NCBI GenBank assembly: GCA_963830175.1
Contig: CAWHKV010000002.1
Location: 806,001-870,000, forward strand
DNA from: JBBRBB01 sp963830175
Lineage (GTDB): Bacteria > Bacteroidota > Bacteroidia > Chitinophagales > Chitinophagaceae
Length of the DNA stretch: 64,000 nucleotides
Direction: 5' to 3'
Shown in pieces: positions 8,948 through 18,050 of this stretch. Under the pieces are notes generated by a model, which saw only the letters and a program-made list of their open reading frames with translations, was not told the origin of the DNA and did no database searches. How positions within the stretch are numbered: position 1 is the first letter of the stretch; every line of letters starts with the position of its first letter. Made by a program: the position numbers and the translations under genes.

Positions 8948-10804
8948 GTGGAGGATGTAATACAGTTATTACCGGATAATATAGCTAACCAGATTGCAGC
9001 CGGTGAGGTAATTCAGCGACCTGCAAGTGCAGTAAAAGAATTGTTGGAAAATGCGGTAGATGCAGGTGCGAATTATATTCAACTGATCATTGCCGATGCA
9101 GGGAAAAGCCTGATACAGGTGATAGACAACGGCAAGGGCATGAGTGAAACGGATGCCCGAATGAGTTTTGAGCGCCACGCCACCAGCAAAATAAGAAACA
9201 TTGAAGACCTCTTTGCCATTCGTACCATGGGCTTTAGAGGCGAAGCGCTCGCCTCAATTGCGGCCGTGGCCCAGGTTCAATTAAAAACAAGAAGGGCTGA
9301 AGATGAGTTAGGAGTGGAGCTGGATATTGAAAACAGTTTGGTACAACGCCAGGAACCCTGTGCCTGCCCCGTTGGAACCAACATTTGCATGAAGAACCTT
9401 TTCTTCAATGTACCGGCCAGGCGTAATTTTTTAAAAAGCAATACTGCCGAAACCCGCCATATAGTTGACGAATTTATACATGTGGCGCTGGCATTTCCGC
9501 AAATATTCTTTTCACTTACAAGCAACGGGCAAGAGGTTTTTCACCTTGAGGCCGGCAACCACAAACAACGGTTTCTTCAATTATTAGGCAGCCAGTATGA
9601 AAGCAAACTTGTACCTGTAAAAGAGCAGACCGACTACCTGAACGTATATGGTTATGTAGGCAAACCAGATGCAGCCAAAAAAACCCGTGGCGATCAGTAT
9701 TTCTTTGTAAATAACCGTTTTATCAGAAGTGCTTACCTGAACCATGCAGTAATGAGTGCGTTCGATCAGCTGCTCCCCAAAGAAAGCTTTCCGTTATATG
9801 TTTTATTCATTGAACTGGATCCTGCCCTGGTCGATATAAACGTGCATCCTACCAAACAGGAAATTAAGTTTGAAGATGAAAAGATCGTATATGCATTTGT
9901 GCAGGCTGCTATTAAACATGCCCTCGCACAATTCAGCATTGCACCATCCTTAGATTTTACCCTTAATCCAGAGATACAACAGTCAGCTGCAGTAAGCAAA
10001 CCTTTTACGCAGGAGAATTTGCAATCGGTTACCTCATCCAACCTGTACAAAACTTTTTCGCAGAAACACCAGGCGCATATTATTGAACCGGGCGGAAAAA
10101 GCGAGTTAAGGAACTGGAAAGATTTCTTTCAAACGCCTGCAGCATCAACCCAGGAAGAATTGGTTGGCGGTCTTTCAACCAGTGCAGCGGTGCCTGAAGA
10201 AGGAAGCCAGATTTCCATTCCTGCTTATAAAAAATATGAGTTTTCCGGTGTTACACAAATACATAATACCTATATTATTTGTTCCGTTGCAAGTGGGTTT
10301 TTGCTTGTTCATCAGCAACTGGCGCATGAAAGAGTGCTATACGAAAAATACAGCAATGCAATAAGTGGAAAACGCGTCGCTACACAGCAAAGCCTTTTTC
10401 CTGTAACGCTTGAATTGTCTGCTTCTGACGCTGTTTTATTAAGTGATCTGTTGCCCGACCTTGACCAGATTGGTTACCGGATAGAATTGTTTGGAAAAAA
10501 CAGTTTTATTATTCAGGGTACCCCGGCTGATGTATTACAGGGTAATGAAAAGCATTGCATTGAATTGCTGCTAGAACAGTTTAAGCATTTTAGTACAGAT
10601 ATCAAGTTTAGTAAACGCGAAAAGCTGGTGCGTTGTTTTGCGCGTCAGCAATCTATAAAAGCCGGTCAGGCCCTTGGCAGTAAAGAAATGAACGGTCTTA
10701 TTGAAGATTTGTTTCAATGCAAAATTGCCAATGTTACGCCCACCGGGTATGCCACCTATATTGAGTTTAATGAGAATTATTTAATGAAGCTATTTGGTAA
10801 ATAG
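8948..10804 (+). CDS. mutL: DNA mismatch repair protein MutL
   Basis: MutL, 618 residues, couples mismatch recognition by MutS to strand removal. The N-terminal GHKL ATPase is complete: NIANQIAAGEVIQRPASAVKELLENAVDAGA at 10-40, DNGKGM at about 58-63, and TMGFRGEALASIAAV at about 92-106. The middle transducer domain has NNRFIRSAYLNHAV and DINVHPTKQEIKF. In the C-terminal dimerisation domain the usual DQHAxxE-type endonuclease motif reads HQQLAHER from residue 455, so the first Asp and the His are replaced. The start is GTG, the only candidate that gives the conserved N-terminus; a TATTTTCG near-match to the Bacteroidota -7 box lies just upstream. Confidence 0.96.
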   Translation: MEDVIQLLPDNIANQIAAGEVIQRPASAVKELLENAVDAGANYIQLIIADAGKSLIQVIDNGKGMSETDARMSFERHATSKIRNIEDLFAIRTMGFRGEALASIAAVAQVQLKTRRAEDELGVELDIENSLVQRQEPCACPVGTNICMKNLFFNVPARRNFLKSNTAETRHIVDEFIHVALAFPQIFFSLTSNGQEVFHLEAGNHKQRFLQLLGSQYESKLVPVKEQTDYLNVYGYVGKPDAAKKTRGDQYFFVNNRFIRSAYLNHAVMSAFDQLLPKESFPLYVLFIELDPALVDINVHPTKQEIKFEDEKIVYAFVQAAIKHALAQFSIAPSLDFTLNPEIQQSAAVSKPFTQENLQSVTSSNLYKTFSQKHQAHIIEPGGKSELRNWKDFFQTPAASTQEELVGGLSTSAAVPEEGSQISIPAYKKYEFSGVTQIHNTYIICSVASGFLLVHQQLAHERVLYEKYSNAISGKRVATQQSLFPVTLELSASDAVLLSDLLPDLDQIGYRIELFGKNSFIIQGTPADVLQGNEKHCIELLLEQFKHFSTDIKFSKREKLVRCFARQQSIKAGQALGSKEMNGLIEDLFQCKIANVTPTGYATYIEFNENYLMKLFGK

Positions 10805-11082
10805 ATGTACACATAATAGTGTGAATAATGCGTGAATAGGTGTGATTGTACATGTATACGGAGTGTATAACAAACCCCATAAAAATTTGGAATACGGTAG
10901 TTGAATGATGTATGTTTGTTTTGCAATTGAGTAGCGAGGCATCCTTCAAAAAGATGTTTCAAGCTCAAAAGCCGAAAAAGCATTGGGTTAGTTATTTTTT
11001 CTTATTTCGGTAAGAATTTTGAAGCAGACCTGGTGCTTTTTTCATTGCTAAATATTGAAGCAGAATTTACAGAAATAAAAAA

Positions 11083-11397
11083 GTTACAAGCCTCGTAAGC
11101 CGGATTCTGTTTCAACACTATCATTTATCTATGCTGCCTACCCTGAGCCTTGAGCGGGCCGCTCTTAAAACGGCTCTATACGTGGCATTACAGCACCCAA
11201 GGTTTACCCTTCCGCACTGTTACCAGCGCGGAACGTGAGCTTTTACCTCACATTTTCACCCTCACTTCTTGCGAAGCAGTTATTTTCTGTGGCACTCTCT
11301 GTATGCTCTCGCATCCCCTGCTTTCGCAGGGTGGGTTGCCCTTTGCTGTCCGGACTTTCCTCTTCAATAAATTGAAGCGATAGTTCGGGCTTGTAAC
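11083..11397 (-). ncRNA. rnpB: RNase P RNA, bacterial class A
   Basis: Catalytic RNA of RNase P, which matures tRNA 5' ends. On the minus strand the sequence contains the hallmark GAGGAAAGTCCGGAC near the 5' end (11353-11367) and, near the 3' end, ACAGAATCCGGCTTAC (conserved region V). The outer P1 helix is perfect: the 5' GTTACAAGCC pairs with the 3' GGCTTGTAAC, fixing both ends and giving about 315 nt. Further conserved pieces are AGAGTGCCACAGAAA (CR-II/III area) and GGTAAACC. Open frames on the plus strand here are incidental. It lies alone between mutL and the DUF2027-Smr gene, with the same orientation as the latter. Confidence 0.96.
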
Positions 11398-11450
11398 AAA
11401 ACAAAATTAAATTATTATGCCTTCACCTCCTTTATATAAAAAGGCAACAA

Positions 11451-12488
11451 TTATTTATATTGAAAGAAGATTTCTGTAGCACCGTAACCAAAACGGGGAT
11501 CATATTGGTTAATGAAGGTTTTTACCTCTTTCGTAGTTTTTAAAATTTCATGAATTTCTTCTTTTAATCTTCCGGTGCCTATGCCATGCACTACAATTAA
11601 ACCGGGTTGCCGGTGTGCAAGCGACAAATACATCCATTTTTCAAACTCTTTTAACTGGTAGGTGAGGATCTCGAAATTAGTCATTCCTTTATGGTCCGCG
11701 GTAAGCTTTTCTATATGAAGGTCAACAACAGAGCGGGGTGGGGGCAGGTGTTGTGCAGATTTTGCCGCATCATATATTTTTACTCCGCTGGCAGATGGCA
11801 GGGGAACATCTTCTTTAATTTCCGGGAGTTTGTCCGGGTATTCATTAAACAAAGGAAAGGTGATGGTAGGGGTGTTTTTTTCCTTCATTTCCTCTATTTT
11901 CCTGAAGGCTTGTTTCGCTTTTAGTTTTAATTCTGAAGTGAAAAAATCGGCTTTCTTTTTATTGGGCAGCAATAAAGAAAATTCAAAAAAGAAAACCGGG
12001 TTATCATTTAAAACTTCAAAAGCAATATCGTGCAGGTAAAAATCGTGGTGGGCCAAAACCTCGCTGGTTAATTCAAATACAGCAGTGTTTTTTATTTCCT
12101 GTGTATAATTAAATTTATATGGCTTGTCTGTTTTATTTACCAGGTAAATCTTGATTACATCAACAATCTCATCATCAAATTCATCCATATTAAACTGTGG
12201 TAACAGTGCCAGCCAAACCCCATCTTGTGTGCGAATGGTACTTTTGCTGCTGAACTTCTTTTCTTTTTTAATGTCTTCCACATACTGCTTCACTACTTTC
12301 TTTTCAGGTTGTTGCAGCTTCTTTTTACTAAACCGGTGAAAATAGGGAAAGTCAATCTGGTCTATATATGCAGGAAAACGAACGCCCCTTATTTCTATAA
12401 GCACCATTTTGTCATTAATGATCTCAATCACCTTGCCTTCTTCACTGCTATGCAGCACTATAATGGGATCTCCTACCTGGTATTTCAA
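11451..12488 (-). CDS. DUF2027 and Smr domain protein
   Basis: A 345-residue cytoplasmic protein found throughout Bacteroidota. The N-terminus (KYQVGDPIIVLHSSEEGKVIEI, residues 2-23) is an SH3-like barrel. The middle, about 85-210, is the DUF2027 beta-sandwich. The C-terminal Smr (MutS2-related) domain spans about 250-345, with VVDLHIEKL, IVVHGIGTGRLKEEI and the terminal GYGATEIFF. Smr domains can nick or bind nucleic acid, and recent members act on stalled ribosomes; here the substrate is unknown. The LDxH-type motif is present as DLHIE. It ends before rnpB and is preceded by a LutA-like gene 10 bases away, probably one transcript. Confidence 0.85.
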   Translation of the reverse strand: MKYQVGDPIIVLHSSEEGKVIEIINDKMVLIEIRGVRFPAYIDQIDFPYFHRFSKKKLQQPEKKVVKQYVEDIKKEKKFSSKSTIRTQDGVWLALLPQFNMDEFDDEIVDVIKIYLVNKTDKPYKFNYTQEIKNTAVFELTSEVLAHHDFYLHDIAFEVLNDNPVFFFEFSLLLPNKKKADFFTSELKLKAKQAFRKIEEMKEKNTPTITFPLFNEYPDKLPEIKEDVPLPSASGVKIYDAAKSAQHLPPPRSVVDLHIEKLTADHKGMTNFEILTYQLKEFEKWMYLSLAHRQPGLIVVHGIGTGRLKEEIHEILKTTKEVKTFINQYDPRFGYGATEIFFQYK

Positions 12489-12498
12489 AATAATATTT

Positions 12499-13215
12499 TT
12501 AAAAATTACTGAGAATATCTGCCAGGTGCATTGTTTTAAGTGGCATGCCTTTATATTTTATATAGCCATCAATGTGCATCAGGCAACTAATATCTGTACT
12601 TATTATAAATTCTGCACCAGTTTCCCGCGCATTAATAGCTTTCTGATCTGCCATAGCAATACTTATGGGTTCAAATTTTACCGCGAATGTTCCGCCAAAA
12701 CCACAACATGTTTCAACTGCATTCATTTCTTTAATTTCCAAACCTTTCACATTTTGTAATAATATGCGCGGTTCCTGTTTTATGCCACATTCCCGAAGGG
12801 CGGCACAACTGTCATGGTACGTTGCCTTTGCTTTATAAGTAGCGCCCACATCCGTTATTTTTAAAACATTCACTAAAAAATCCGAAAATTCAAAGACCCT
12901 GCTTTGCAATGCATCCAGCTCTTCTTTCTTTTCTCCGTCAGTAAATAATTTTTGGTAATAATTTTTTATGAAGCCGGTACAACTTGCACTGGGTACAACA
13001 ACGTAATTAGCTCCTTCAAAATCTTTTATAAATTTTGAACACACCTCTTTAGCCTCTCCCCAAAACCCTGCATTAAATGCGGGTTGCCCGCAGCATGTTT
13101 GTTTATTATTATAATGCACTGTGCAGCCGACTTTTCGTAGCACTTTTACCATGTTCATAGCTACTGTAGGGTATAATTGGTCTATAAAGCAGGGGATAAA
13201 AATTTCTACCTTCAT
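12499..13215 (-). CDS. (Fe-S)-binding protein, LutA/YkgE family
   Basis: A 238-residue cytoplasmic protein with two CCG cysteine-rich domains. The first has PCFIDQLYP and TCCGQPAFN (residues 9-48); the second has TYHDSCAALRECG and ETCCGFGGTFAV (about 130-175). This is the arrangement of LutA, the Fe-S subunit of the LutABC L-lactate oxidation complex, and of heterodisulfide-reductase-like subunits. LutB and LutC partners are not in this window, so the link to lactate is by family only. It precedes the DUF2027-Smr gene by 10 bases and is divergent from purL. Confidence 0.88.
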   Translation of the reverse strand: MKVEIFIPCFIDQLYPTVAMNMVKVLRKVGCTVHYNNKQTCCGQPAFNAGFWGEAKEVCSKFIKDFEGANYVVVPSASCTGFIKNYYQKLFTDGEKKEELDALQSRVFEFSDFLVNVLKITDVGATYKAKATYHDSCAALRECGIKQEPRILLQNVKGLEIKEMNAVETCCGFGGTFAVKFEPISIAMADQKAINARETGAEFIISTDISCLMHIDGYIKYKGMPLKTMHLADILSNF

Positions 13216-13339
13216 TCAAACTTTGGTTATAGCCAAAACTAATAAAGAATTTTTGTTAAGGTGATGGTTAAATACATGAATGTGCTTTCTAAAACAAGAA
13301 CTTAACTGATTAATATTCCGAGACAATTTAGCGGTTCAT

Positions 13340-13347
13340 TACCTTTG
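13340..13347 (+). promoter_or_regulatory. Candidate -7 promoter box for purL-hldD
   Basis: TACCTTTG fits the Bacteroidota -7 consensus TAnnTTTG. No clear TTTG -33 box is present at the usual spacing. It would give a leader of roughly 100 bases before purL. That leader includes the 6-base-arm inverted repeat GTACAT / ATGTAC (13380-13397). Confidence 0.45.
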
Positions 13348-13451
13348 CAGCTTAAAAATCATTGTTTCAGGCACCTGCTGTACATGAAAGTATGTACCCG
13401 ATTTATGGGAAGTTCTTCTTCCTGTTTCTTTGCAGGTTTAATAATATTTAG

Positions 13452-15659
13452 ATGGAGGTAACAGTACAAACCGCAGAACAGTTAAGGATCACACCTGAGG
13501 AATTTGAGTTGATCAAAGAAAAGTTAGGACGCACACCCAATTTTACTGAATTGTGTGCATTTAGTGGCATGTGGAGTGAACACTGCAGTTACAAAAATTC
13601 TATCAGGCTTTTAAAAACACTTCCACGCAGTGGCGGCAGAATGCTTGTGGAAGCTGGTGAAGAAAACGCCGGTTTAATGGATCTCGGAAATGGGTTTGGC
13701 GTGGTGTTTAAAATAGAAAGTCATAATCACCCGAGTGCTATTGAACCTTTTCAGGGTGCAGCAACGGGTGTTGGTGGTATACAGCGCGATATTTTTACCA
13801 TGGGCGCGAGGCCTATAGCATCACTAAACAGTTTGCGTTTTGGTAATATTGAAGATAAGAAAACACAGCGGCTGCTGGCAGGTGTGGTAAAGGGTATTGG
13901 TCATTATGGAAATTGCTTCGGGGTGCCTACCGTTGGCGGTGAAATTTATTTTGAGGATTGTTACCACACCAACCCGCTTGTAAATGCCATGAGCGTTGGA
14001 ATAGTTGAAGTAGATAAGACCATCAGCGCCACAGCAAAAGGGGTAGGTAACCCTGTATTTATTGTAGGTAGTGCCACCGGGAAAGATGGAATTGGTGGGG
14101 CTAGCTTTGCCTCTGCAAATATTACCGAAGAGAGCGCAGAAGATCTGCCGGCTGTTCAGGTGGGCGACCCCTTTCAGGAAAAAAAATTACTGGAAGCCTG
14201 TCTTGAGGTAATTGAAACCGGCGCGGTTGTAGGCATGCAGGATATGGGTGCGGCAGGTATAATTTGTTCTACATCTGAAATGAGTGCCAAGGGTGAAGTG
14301 GGCATGGTTATAGACCTCGACAAAGTGCCCACCCGCCAGGCAAATATGAAACCATGGGAACTGTTGCTTAGCGAGAGCCAGGAACGTATGCTTATAGTGG
14401 TAGAAAAGGGTAAGGAAGAAGCAGTTTTAAAAGTTTTTGAAAAATGGGACCTGCCCTGCAACGAAATAGGCACAGTTACGGGGGATGGATTACTTAAATT
14501 TTATGTAGATGGTCAACTGGAAGCTGAGTTGCCTGCTTATGAATTAGTGCTCGGTGGTGGCGCACCGCAATATACCCGACCAACAAAAGAGCCATCTTAT
14601 TTTAATAATATCAGGGAATTCAGGTTAAGCCAGGTTGAGGAAGAAAGTGATCTAAGATCAGCTGCGGAAAAATTAGTTCAGCTGCCCAGCATAGCTAATA
14701 AACGATGGGTAACCGTGCAATACGACAGTACCGTAGGTAAAGCAAATATTGGAACCAATGCCCCCTCGGATGCTGCAGTTGTTTTGGCAAAGGGCACGGG
14801 AAAGGCGCTGGCTATGACGGTTGATTGTAACAGCAAATATGTATATGCCGATCCTTATACAGGTGCAATGATTGCAGTTGCAGAAGCATCGCGCAACATT
14901 ACTTGTAGTGGTGGCGAACCTATAGGCGTAACAAATTGTTTAAATTTTGGAAATCCTTACGACCCTGAAGTGTATTACCAGTTTCAACAGGCAATAAGAG
15001 GAATGGGTGATGCCTGCAGAAAATTTGAGACACCTGTTACTGGTGGCAACGTAAGTTTTTACAACCAAAATCCGGATGGTCCCGTATACCCCACACCCAC
15101 AATAGGTATGGTGGGCATCATTGAAGATGTAGAGAACCGGATGACCATGGATTTCAAAAATGCAGGTGATGCTATTTTGTTGTTTGGAGAGGTGAGAGAA
15201 GACCTTGGCTCATCAGAATACCTGCATAAAATTAAAAAGGTAGCTTATTCGCCGGTGCCCCATTTTAATCTTGAAAAAGAATATTATTTGCACAAGTTTA
15301 TAGCACGTATTATAAAAGAAAAGAAAGTAAAAAGTGCACATGATGTTAGTGAAGGCGGTTTAATAATAACCCTGTTGGAAAAGGGTTTTAACCGTGGATT
15401 AGGATTCAGGGTTTCTCCGGAAATTAATATAAGAGAAGATGCCTTTTGGTTCGGTGAAGGACAGGGAAGGGTAGTAGTATCCTGTGATAAAAATGAAGTA
15501 TCAAATTTAATGGATCTCGCTGCGGCCGTAAACATAGATTGCCTGGAATTAGGTACCGTTTCCGATGCAACAATAAAAATAAATGATGAAGACTGGCAAC
15601 CCATCTCTTTTTGGAAAGATTTATACGACACGGCAATTGAAAAAATACTGAACAAATAA
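13452..15659 (+). CDS. purL: Phosphoribosylformylglycinamidine synthase subunit PurL
   Basis: Fourth step of purine synthesis: FGAR plus glutamine-derived ammonia plus ATP gives FGAM. At 735 residues this is the small PurL of the three-subunit PurLQS enzyme rather than the 1300-residue fused form, so PurQ and PurS should be elsewhere. Signature segments are FSGMWSEHCSYKNS at about 35-48, KIESHNHPSAIEPFQGAATGVGGIQRDIFTMGA at about 91-123, MQDMGAAGIICSTSEMSAKG at about 260-280, and SAHDVSEGGL in the C-terminal half. Its TAA stop overlaps the hldD ATG by one base (TAATG), implying translational coupling. The start is fixed by the conserved N-terminal alpha-helical domain. Confidence 0.97.
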   Translation: MEVTVQTAEQLRITPEEFELIKEKLGRTPNFTELCAFSGMWSEHCSYKNSIRLLKTLPRSGGRMLVEAGEENAGLMDLGNGFGVVFKIESHNHPSAIEPFQGAATGVGGIQRDIFTMGARPIASLNSLRFGNIEDKKTQRLLAGVVKGIGHYGNCFGVPTVGGEIYFEDCYHTNPLVNAMSVGIVEVDKTISATAKGVGNPVFIVGSATGKDGIGGASFASANITEESAEDLPAVQVGDPFQEKKLLEACLEVIETGAVVGMQDMGAAGIICSTSEMSAKGEVGMVIDLDKVPTRQANMKPWELLLSESQERMLIVVEKGKEEAVLKVFEKWDLPCNEIGTVTGDGLLKFYVDGQLEAELPAYELVLGGGAPQYTRPTKEPSYFNNIREFRLSQVEEESDLRSAAEKLVQLPSIANKRWVTVQYDSTVGKANIGTNAPSDAAVVLAKGTGKALAMTVDCNSKYVYADPYTGAMIAVAEASRNITCSGGEPIGVTNCLNFGNPYDPEVYYQFQQAIRGMGDACRKFETPVTGGNVSFYNQNPDGPVYPTPTIGMVGIIEDVENRMTMDFKNAGDAILLFGEVREDLGSSEYLHKIKKVAYSPVPHFNLEKEYYLHKFIARIIKEKKVKSAHDVSEGGLIITLLEKGFNRGLGFRVSPEINIREDAFWFGEGQGRVVVSCDKNEVSNLMDLAAAVNIDCLELGTVSDATIKINDEDWQPISFWKDLYDTAIEKILNK

Positions 15660-16648
15660 TGAATGAACAATCAACCATACTAATCACCGGCGCTGCAGGT
15701 TTTATTGGCAGTTGCATGGTACAGCATTTAAATGAAGCGGGCTATAACAAGCTGATACTTTCAGACAAATTCGTTCCTGAAAAAGAACAAAATTATGCCA
15801 ATAAGCATTATCGTTTTTTGGTAGACCGCGATGAGCTTTTTGAATGGTTGCACAAAAACAAGCCTGCTGTAGATGCTGTTATTCATTTAGGTGCAAGAAC
15901 CGATACTACCGAACAGAATATCGAGATTTTAAGAGAGCTCAATGTAGAGTACTCCCAGGATATATGGAATTATTGTACGGGTTACAATATACCGTTGGTA
16001 TATGCCTCTTCCGCCGCTACATATGGCGCTGGAGACAATGGGTATAGTGACGATCATGAAAACATTAATGAACTTCAGCCGCTAAATCCATACGGGCAAA
16101 GCAAACACGATTTTGACCTTTGGGCTTTACAGCAAATGAATCAGCCACCCTTTTGGGCAGGGTTAAAGTTTTTTAATGTGTACGGACCAAATGAATATCA
16201 TAAGGGGCGTATGGCCAGTGTTATATTTCATGCGTTCAACCAAATAAAAAACGAGGGTTTGGTAAAGCTTTTTAAAAGCCATAAGGAAGGATATAATGAT
16301 GGCGAACAACTGCGTGATTTTATTTACGTAAAGGATGTAGTTAAAGTAATCGCATGGATGTTACAAAACAACCGCTCTTCAGCTCTTCAAAACGGCATAT
16401 ATAATTTGGGAACGGGCAAGGCACGTACATTTATTGACCTGGTAACAGCCACGTTCGCAACCATAAATATGCAACCTGATATTGTTTTTGTTGATATGCC
16501 AAAAGATATACAGAACAACTATCAATATTTTACCGAGGCCAAAATGGATAAACTTAAAGCCGCAGGGTATGAAGAAGAATTTTTCACACTGGAAAATGGT
16601 GTGGAGGAATATGTGAAAGAATACCTGATTGGCGCAAAGAATTGGTAA
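15659..16648 (+). CDS. hldD: ADP-L-glycero-D-manno-heptose-6-epimerase
   Basis: NADP-dependent epimerase (329 residues) that makes ADP-L-glycero-D-manno-heptose for the lipopolysaccharide inner core. It is an extended SDR: Rossmann motif GAAGFIGS at residues 11-18, a substrate-binding GARTDTTE near 76-83 characteristic of HldD, ASSAATYG then the YxxxK pair in PYGQSKHDFD near 140-150, and FNVYGPNEYHKGRMAS near 168-183. It is translationally coupled to purL, an unrelated pathway. Other heptose genes (hldE, gmhA) are not in the window. Confidence 0.94.
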   Translation: MNEQSTILITGAAGFIGSCMVQHLNEAGYNKLILSDKFVPEKEQNYANKHYRFLVDRDELFEWLHKNKPAVDAVIHLGARTDTTEQNIEILRELNVEYSQDIWNYCTGYNIPLVYASSAATYGAGDNGYSDDHENINELQPLNPYGQSKHDFDLWALQQMNQPPFWAGLKFFNVYGPNEYHKGRMASVIFHAFNQIKNEGLVKLFKSHKEGYNDGEQLRDFIYVKDVVKVIAWMLQNNRSSALQNGIYNLGTGKARTFIDLVTATFATINMQPDIVFVDMPKDIQNNYQYFTEAKMDKLKAAGYEEEFFTLENGVEEYVKEYLIGAKNW

Positions 16649-16744
16649 TTTTACAGAGCAACCATTTCATATTTTCAATAACCGCAAAGCTGCATCAGGA
16701 TTCACTTTTGTAAAGTTTTTCTGAATTACAGTTATTATCACAAC

Positions 16745-17551
16745 ATGTTTATGAGCAATAAGATCGCTATAATCGGTGGAGGAAATCTCGGTACCGCAAT
16801 TGCTGAAGGCCTTATAAGCAGTGGGTTTGTTTCTCCTTCAGAGATCATCATAACAAAAAGAAACATAGTAACCCTGCAACCTCTTGAAGAAAAAGGCGTA
16901 ACAGTTACAGATGATAATATTTATGCAGTTAACAACGCCAGGTGGATCATATTTGCTGTGAAGCCCTTCCAGGTTAAAGACATCATGCAAAAATTGTCAG
17001 CACATCTTAATGCAGACACACATATTATTATAAGCGTAATTACAGGAGTATGGATTAAGGATTTGCGTGAAATTCTAAGTGATGACTTTACCTTATTTCG
17101 TGCCATGCCCAATACTGCCATTGCCATACAGGAAAGTATAACATGTATTTGCTCTCATAACAGTACTCAGCAGCAATCTGATTATGTAATAGAATTGTTC
17201 AACCAGTTAGGAAGAACCGTAGTGATTGAAGAAAAGTTAATGGATGCGGCCACTGTTTTAGGCGCCTGCGGAATAGCTTACAGTATGCGATATATTCGCG
17301 CTAACATACAGGGTGGAATTGAAATAGGTTTCGATTCTGCCACCGCCTCCTTAATAGCTGCGCAAACTGTAAAAGGTGCAGCAGAGCTTTTATTAAAAAG
17401 AAAAGAACATCCCGAACAGGAGATCGATAAAGTAACCACCCCTAAGGGATGCACGATCGCCGGCTTAAATGAAATGGAACACCAGGGGTTTAGCTCATCC
17501 CTTATTAAAGGGCTGGTAACAAGCTACAATAAAATTATTAATGACATGTAA
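16745..17551 (+). CDS. proC: Pyrroline-5-carboxylate reductase
   Basis: Last step of proline synthesis, reducing pyrroline-5-carboxylate with NAD(P)H. The 268 residues match the family length. The N-terminal Rossmann motif is GGGNLGTAIAEGL (residues 10-22), AVKPFQ is at about 73, and the conserved FRAMPNTAIAIQESIT follows near 117-132. The C-terminal substrate and dimer region contains TVKGAAELLL and VTTPKGCTIAGLNEME near 240. Two ATG codons lie two residues apart at the start (16745 and 16751); either could be used. A CACTTTTG sequence about 40 bases upstream is a near-match to the -7 box. Apparently monocistronic. Confidence 0.95.
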   Translation: MFMSNKIAIIGGGNLGTAIAEGLISSGFVSPSEIIITKRNIVTLQPLEEKGVTVTDDNIYAVNNARWIIFAVKPFQVKDIMQKLSAHLNADTHIIISVITGVWIKDLREILSDDFTLFRAMPNTAIAIQESITCICSHNSTQQQSDYVIELFNQLGRTVVIEEKLMDAATVLGACGIAYSMRYIRANIQGGIEIGFDSATASLIAAQTVKGAAELLLKRKEHPEQEIDKVTTPKGCTIAGLNEMEHQGFSSSLIKGLVTSYNKIINDM

Positions 17552-17693
17552 TTGTCATTCACTCCCGATAAAATAACTGTCTTTCCCTATTTAAGAAATG
17601 GCATAAAGAGCTTTATTGATTATCAATGAATTATCATTGGCACCGGGTTTGAATTATAGGTTGTGCATTCAATTACCTATAAAAAACCACCTG

Positions 17694-17918
17694 ATGCTAA
17701 CCATTTCACAAAAAGCCTTCATCGCACACATCGTAACCATTTTTATTTTTTTACAACCATTCTTTTTTATCCTTAAAGTGGTTGAACTGCTCAATACCCG
17801 CTGGTTGTATATTTTTTCACCCATGTGGATACTGGCAGTAACCTGGAGTGCTTTTGTTTTTATTAATACGGTTAATGCATCTGCAAAAAGCTATAAACGA
17901 TTACAGTTTCAGTCATAA
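17694..17918 (+). CDS. Small two-helix membrane protein, unknown function
   Basis: A 74-residue protein starting at ATG 17694; the frame is open further upstream from a TTG, but the ATG gives a sensible protein. Two predicted membrane helices cover about residues 8-32 (rich in Phe and Ile) and 40-62 (WLYIFSPMWILAVTWSAFVFI), with a short basic tail. I do not recognise a family. Support for it being real is a strong intrinsic terminator directly after it (17952-17987). An imperfect operator-like palindrome (ATTGATTATCAAT at 17615-17627) precedes it. Confidence 0.55.
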   Translation: MLTISQKAFIAHIVTIFIFLQPFFFILKVVELLNTRWLYIFSPMWILAVTWSAFVFINTVNASAKSYKRLQFQS

Positions 17919-17951
17919 ATGCAAGTTTGTTTAGTGTTTAGTAATTTCAAC

Positions 17952-17987
17952 GGCAGGTGAATTCTTTTACCTGCCCTTTTGTTTTTT
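17952..17987 (+). terminator. Intrinsic terminator after the small membrane protein
   Basis: GGCAGGT pairs with ACCTGCC across a 10-base loop and is followed by a T-rich tract (CTTTTGTTTTTT). Confidence 0.75.
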
Positions 17988-17996
17988 AACGCACTT

Positions 17997-18004
17997 TACT
18001 TTTG
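17997..18004 (+). promoter_or_regulatory. Candidate -7 promoter box for the hexuronate operon
   Basis: TACTTTTG matches TAnnTTTG. A TTTG at 17978-17981 lies upstream with a shorter than usual 15-base spacer and overlaps the preceding terminator tail. The predicted transcript starts about 40 bases before the SDR gene. Confidence 0.5.
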
Positions 18005-18050
18005 TATTTTACAATTGCTTGCAGTACTTTGATCAGCATAAAATGCTTGT

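Noticed and set aside
11150..11383. 77-codon plus-strand frame
   Set aside because: It lies wholly within RNase P RNA on the other strand.
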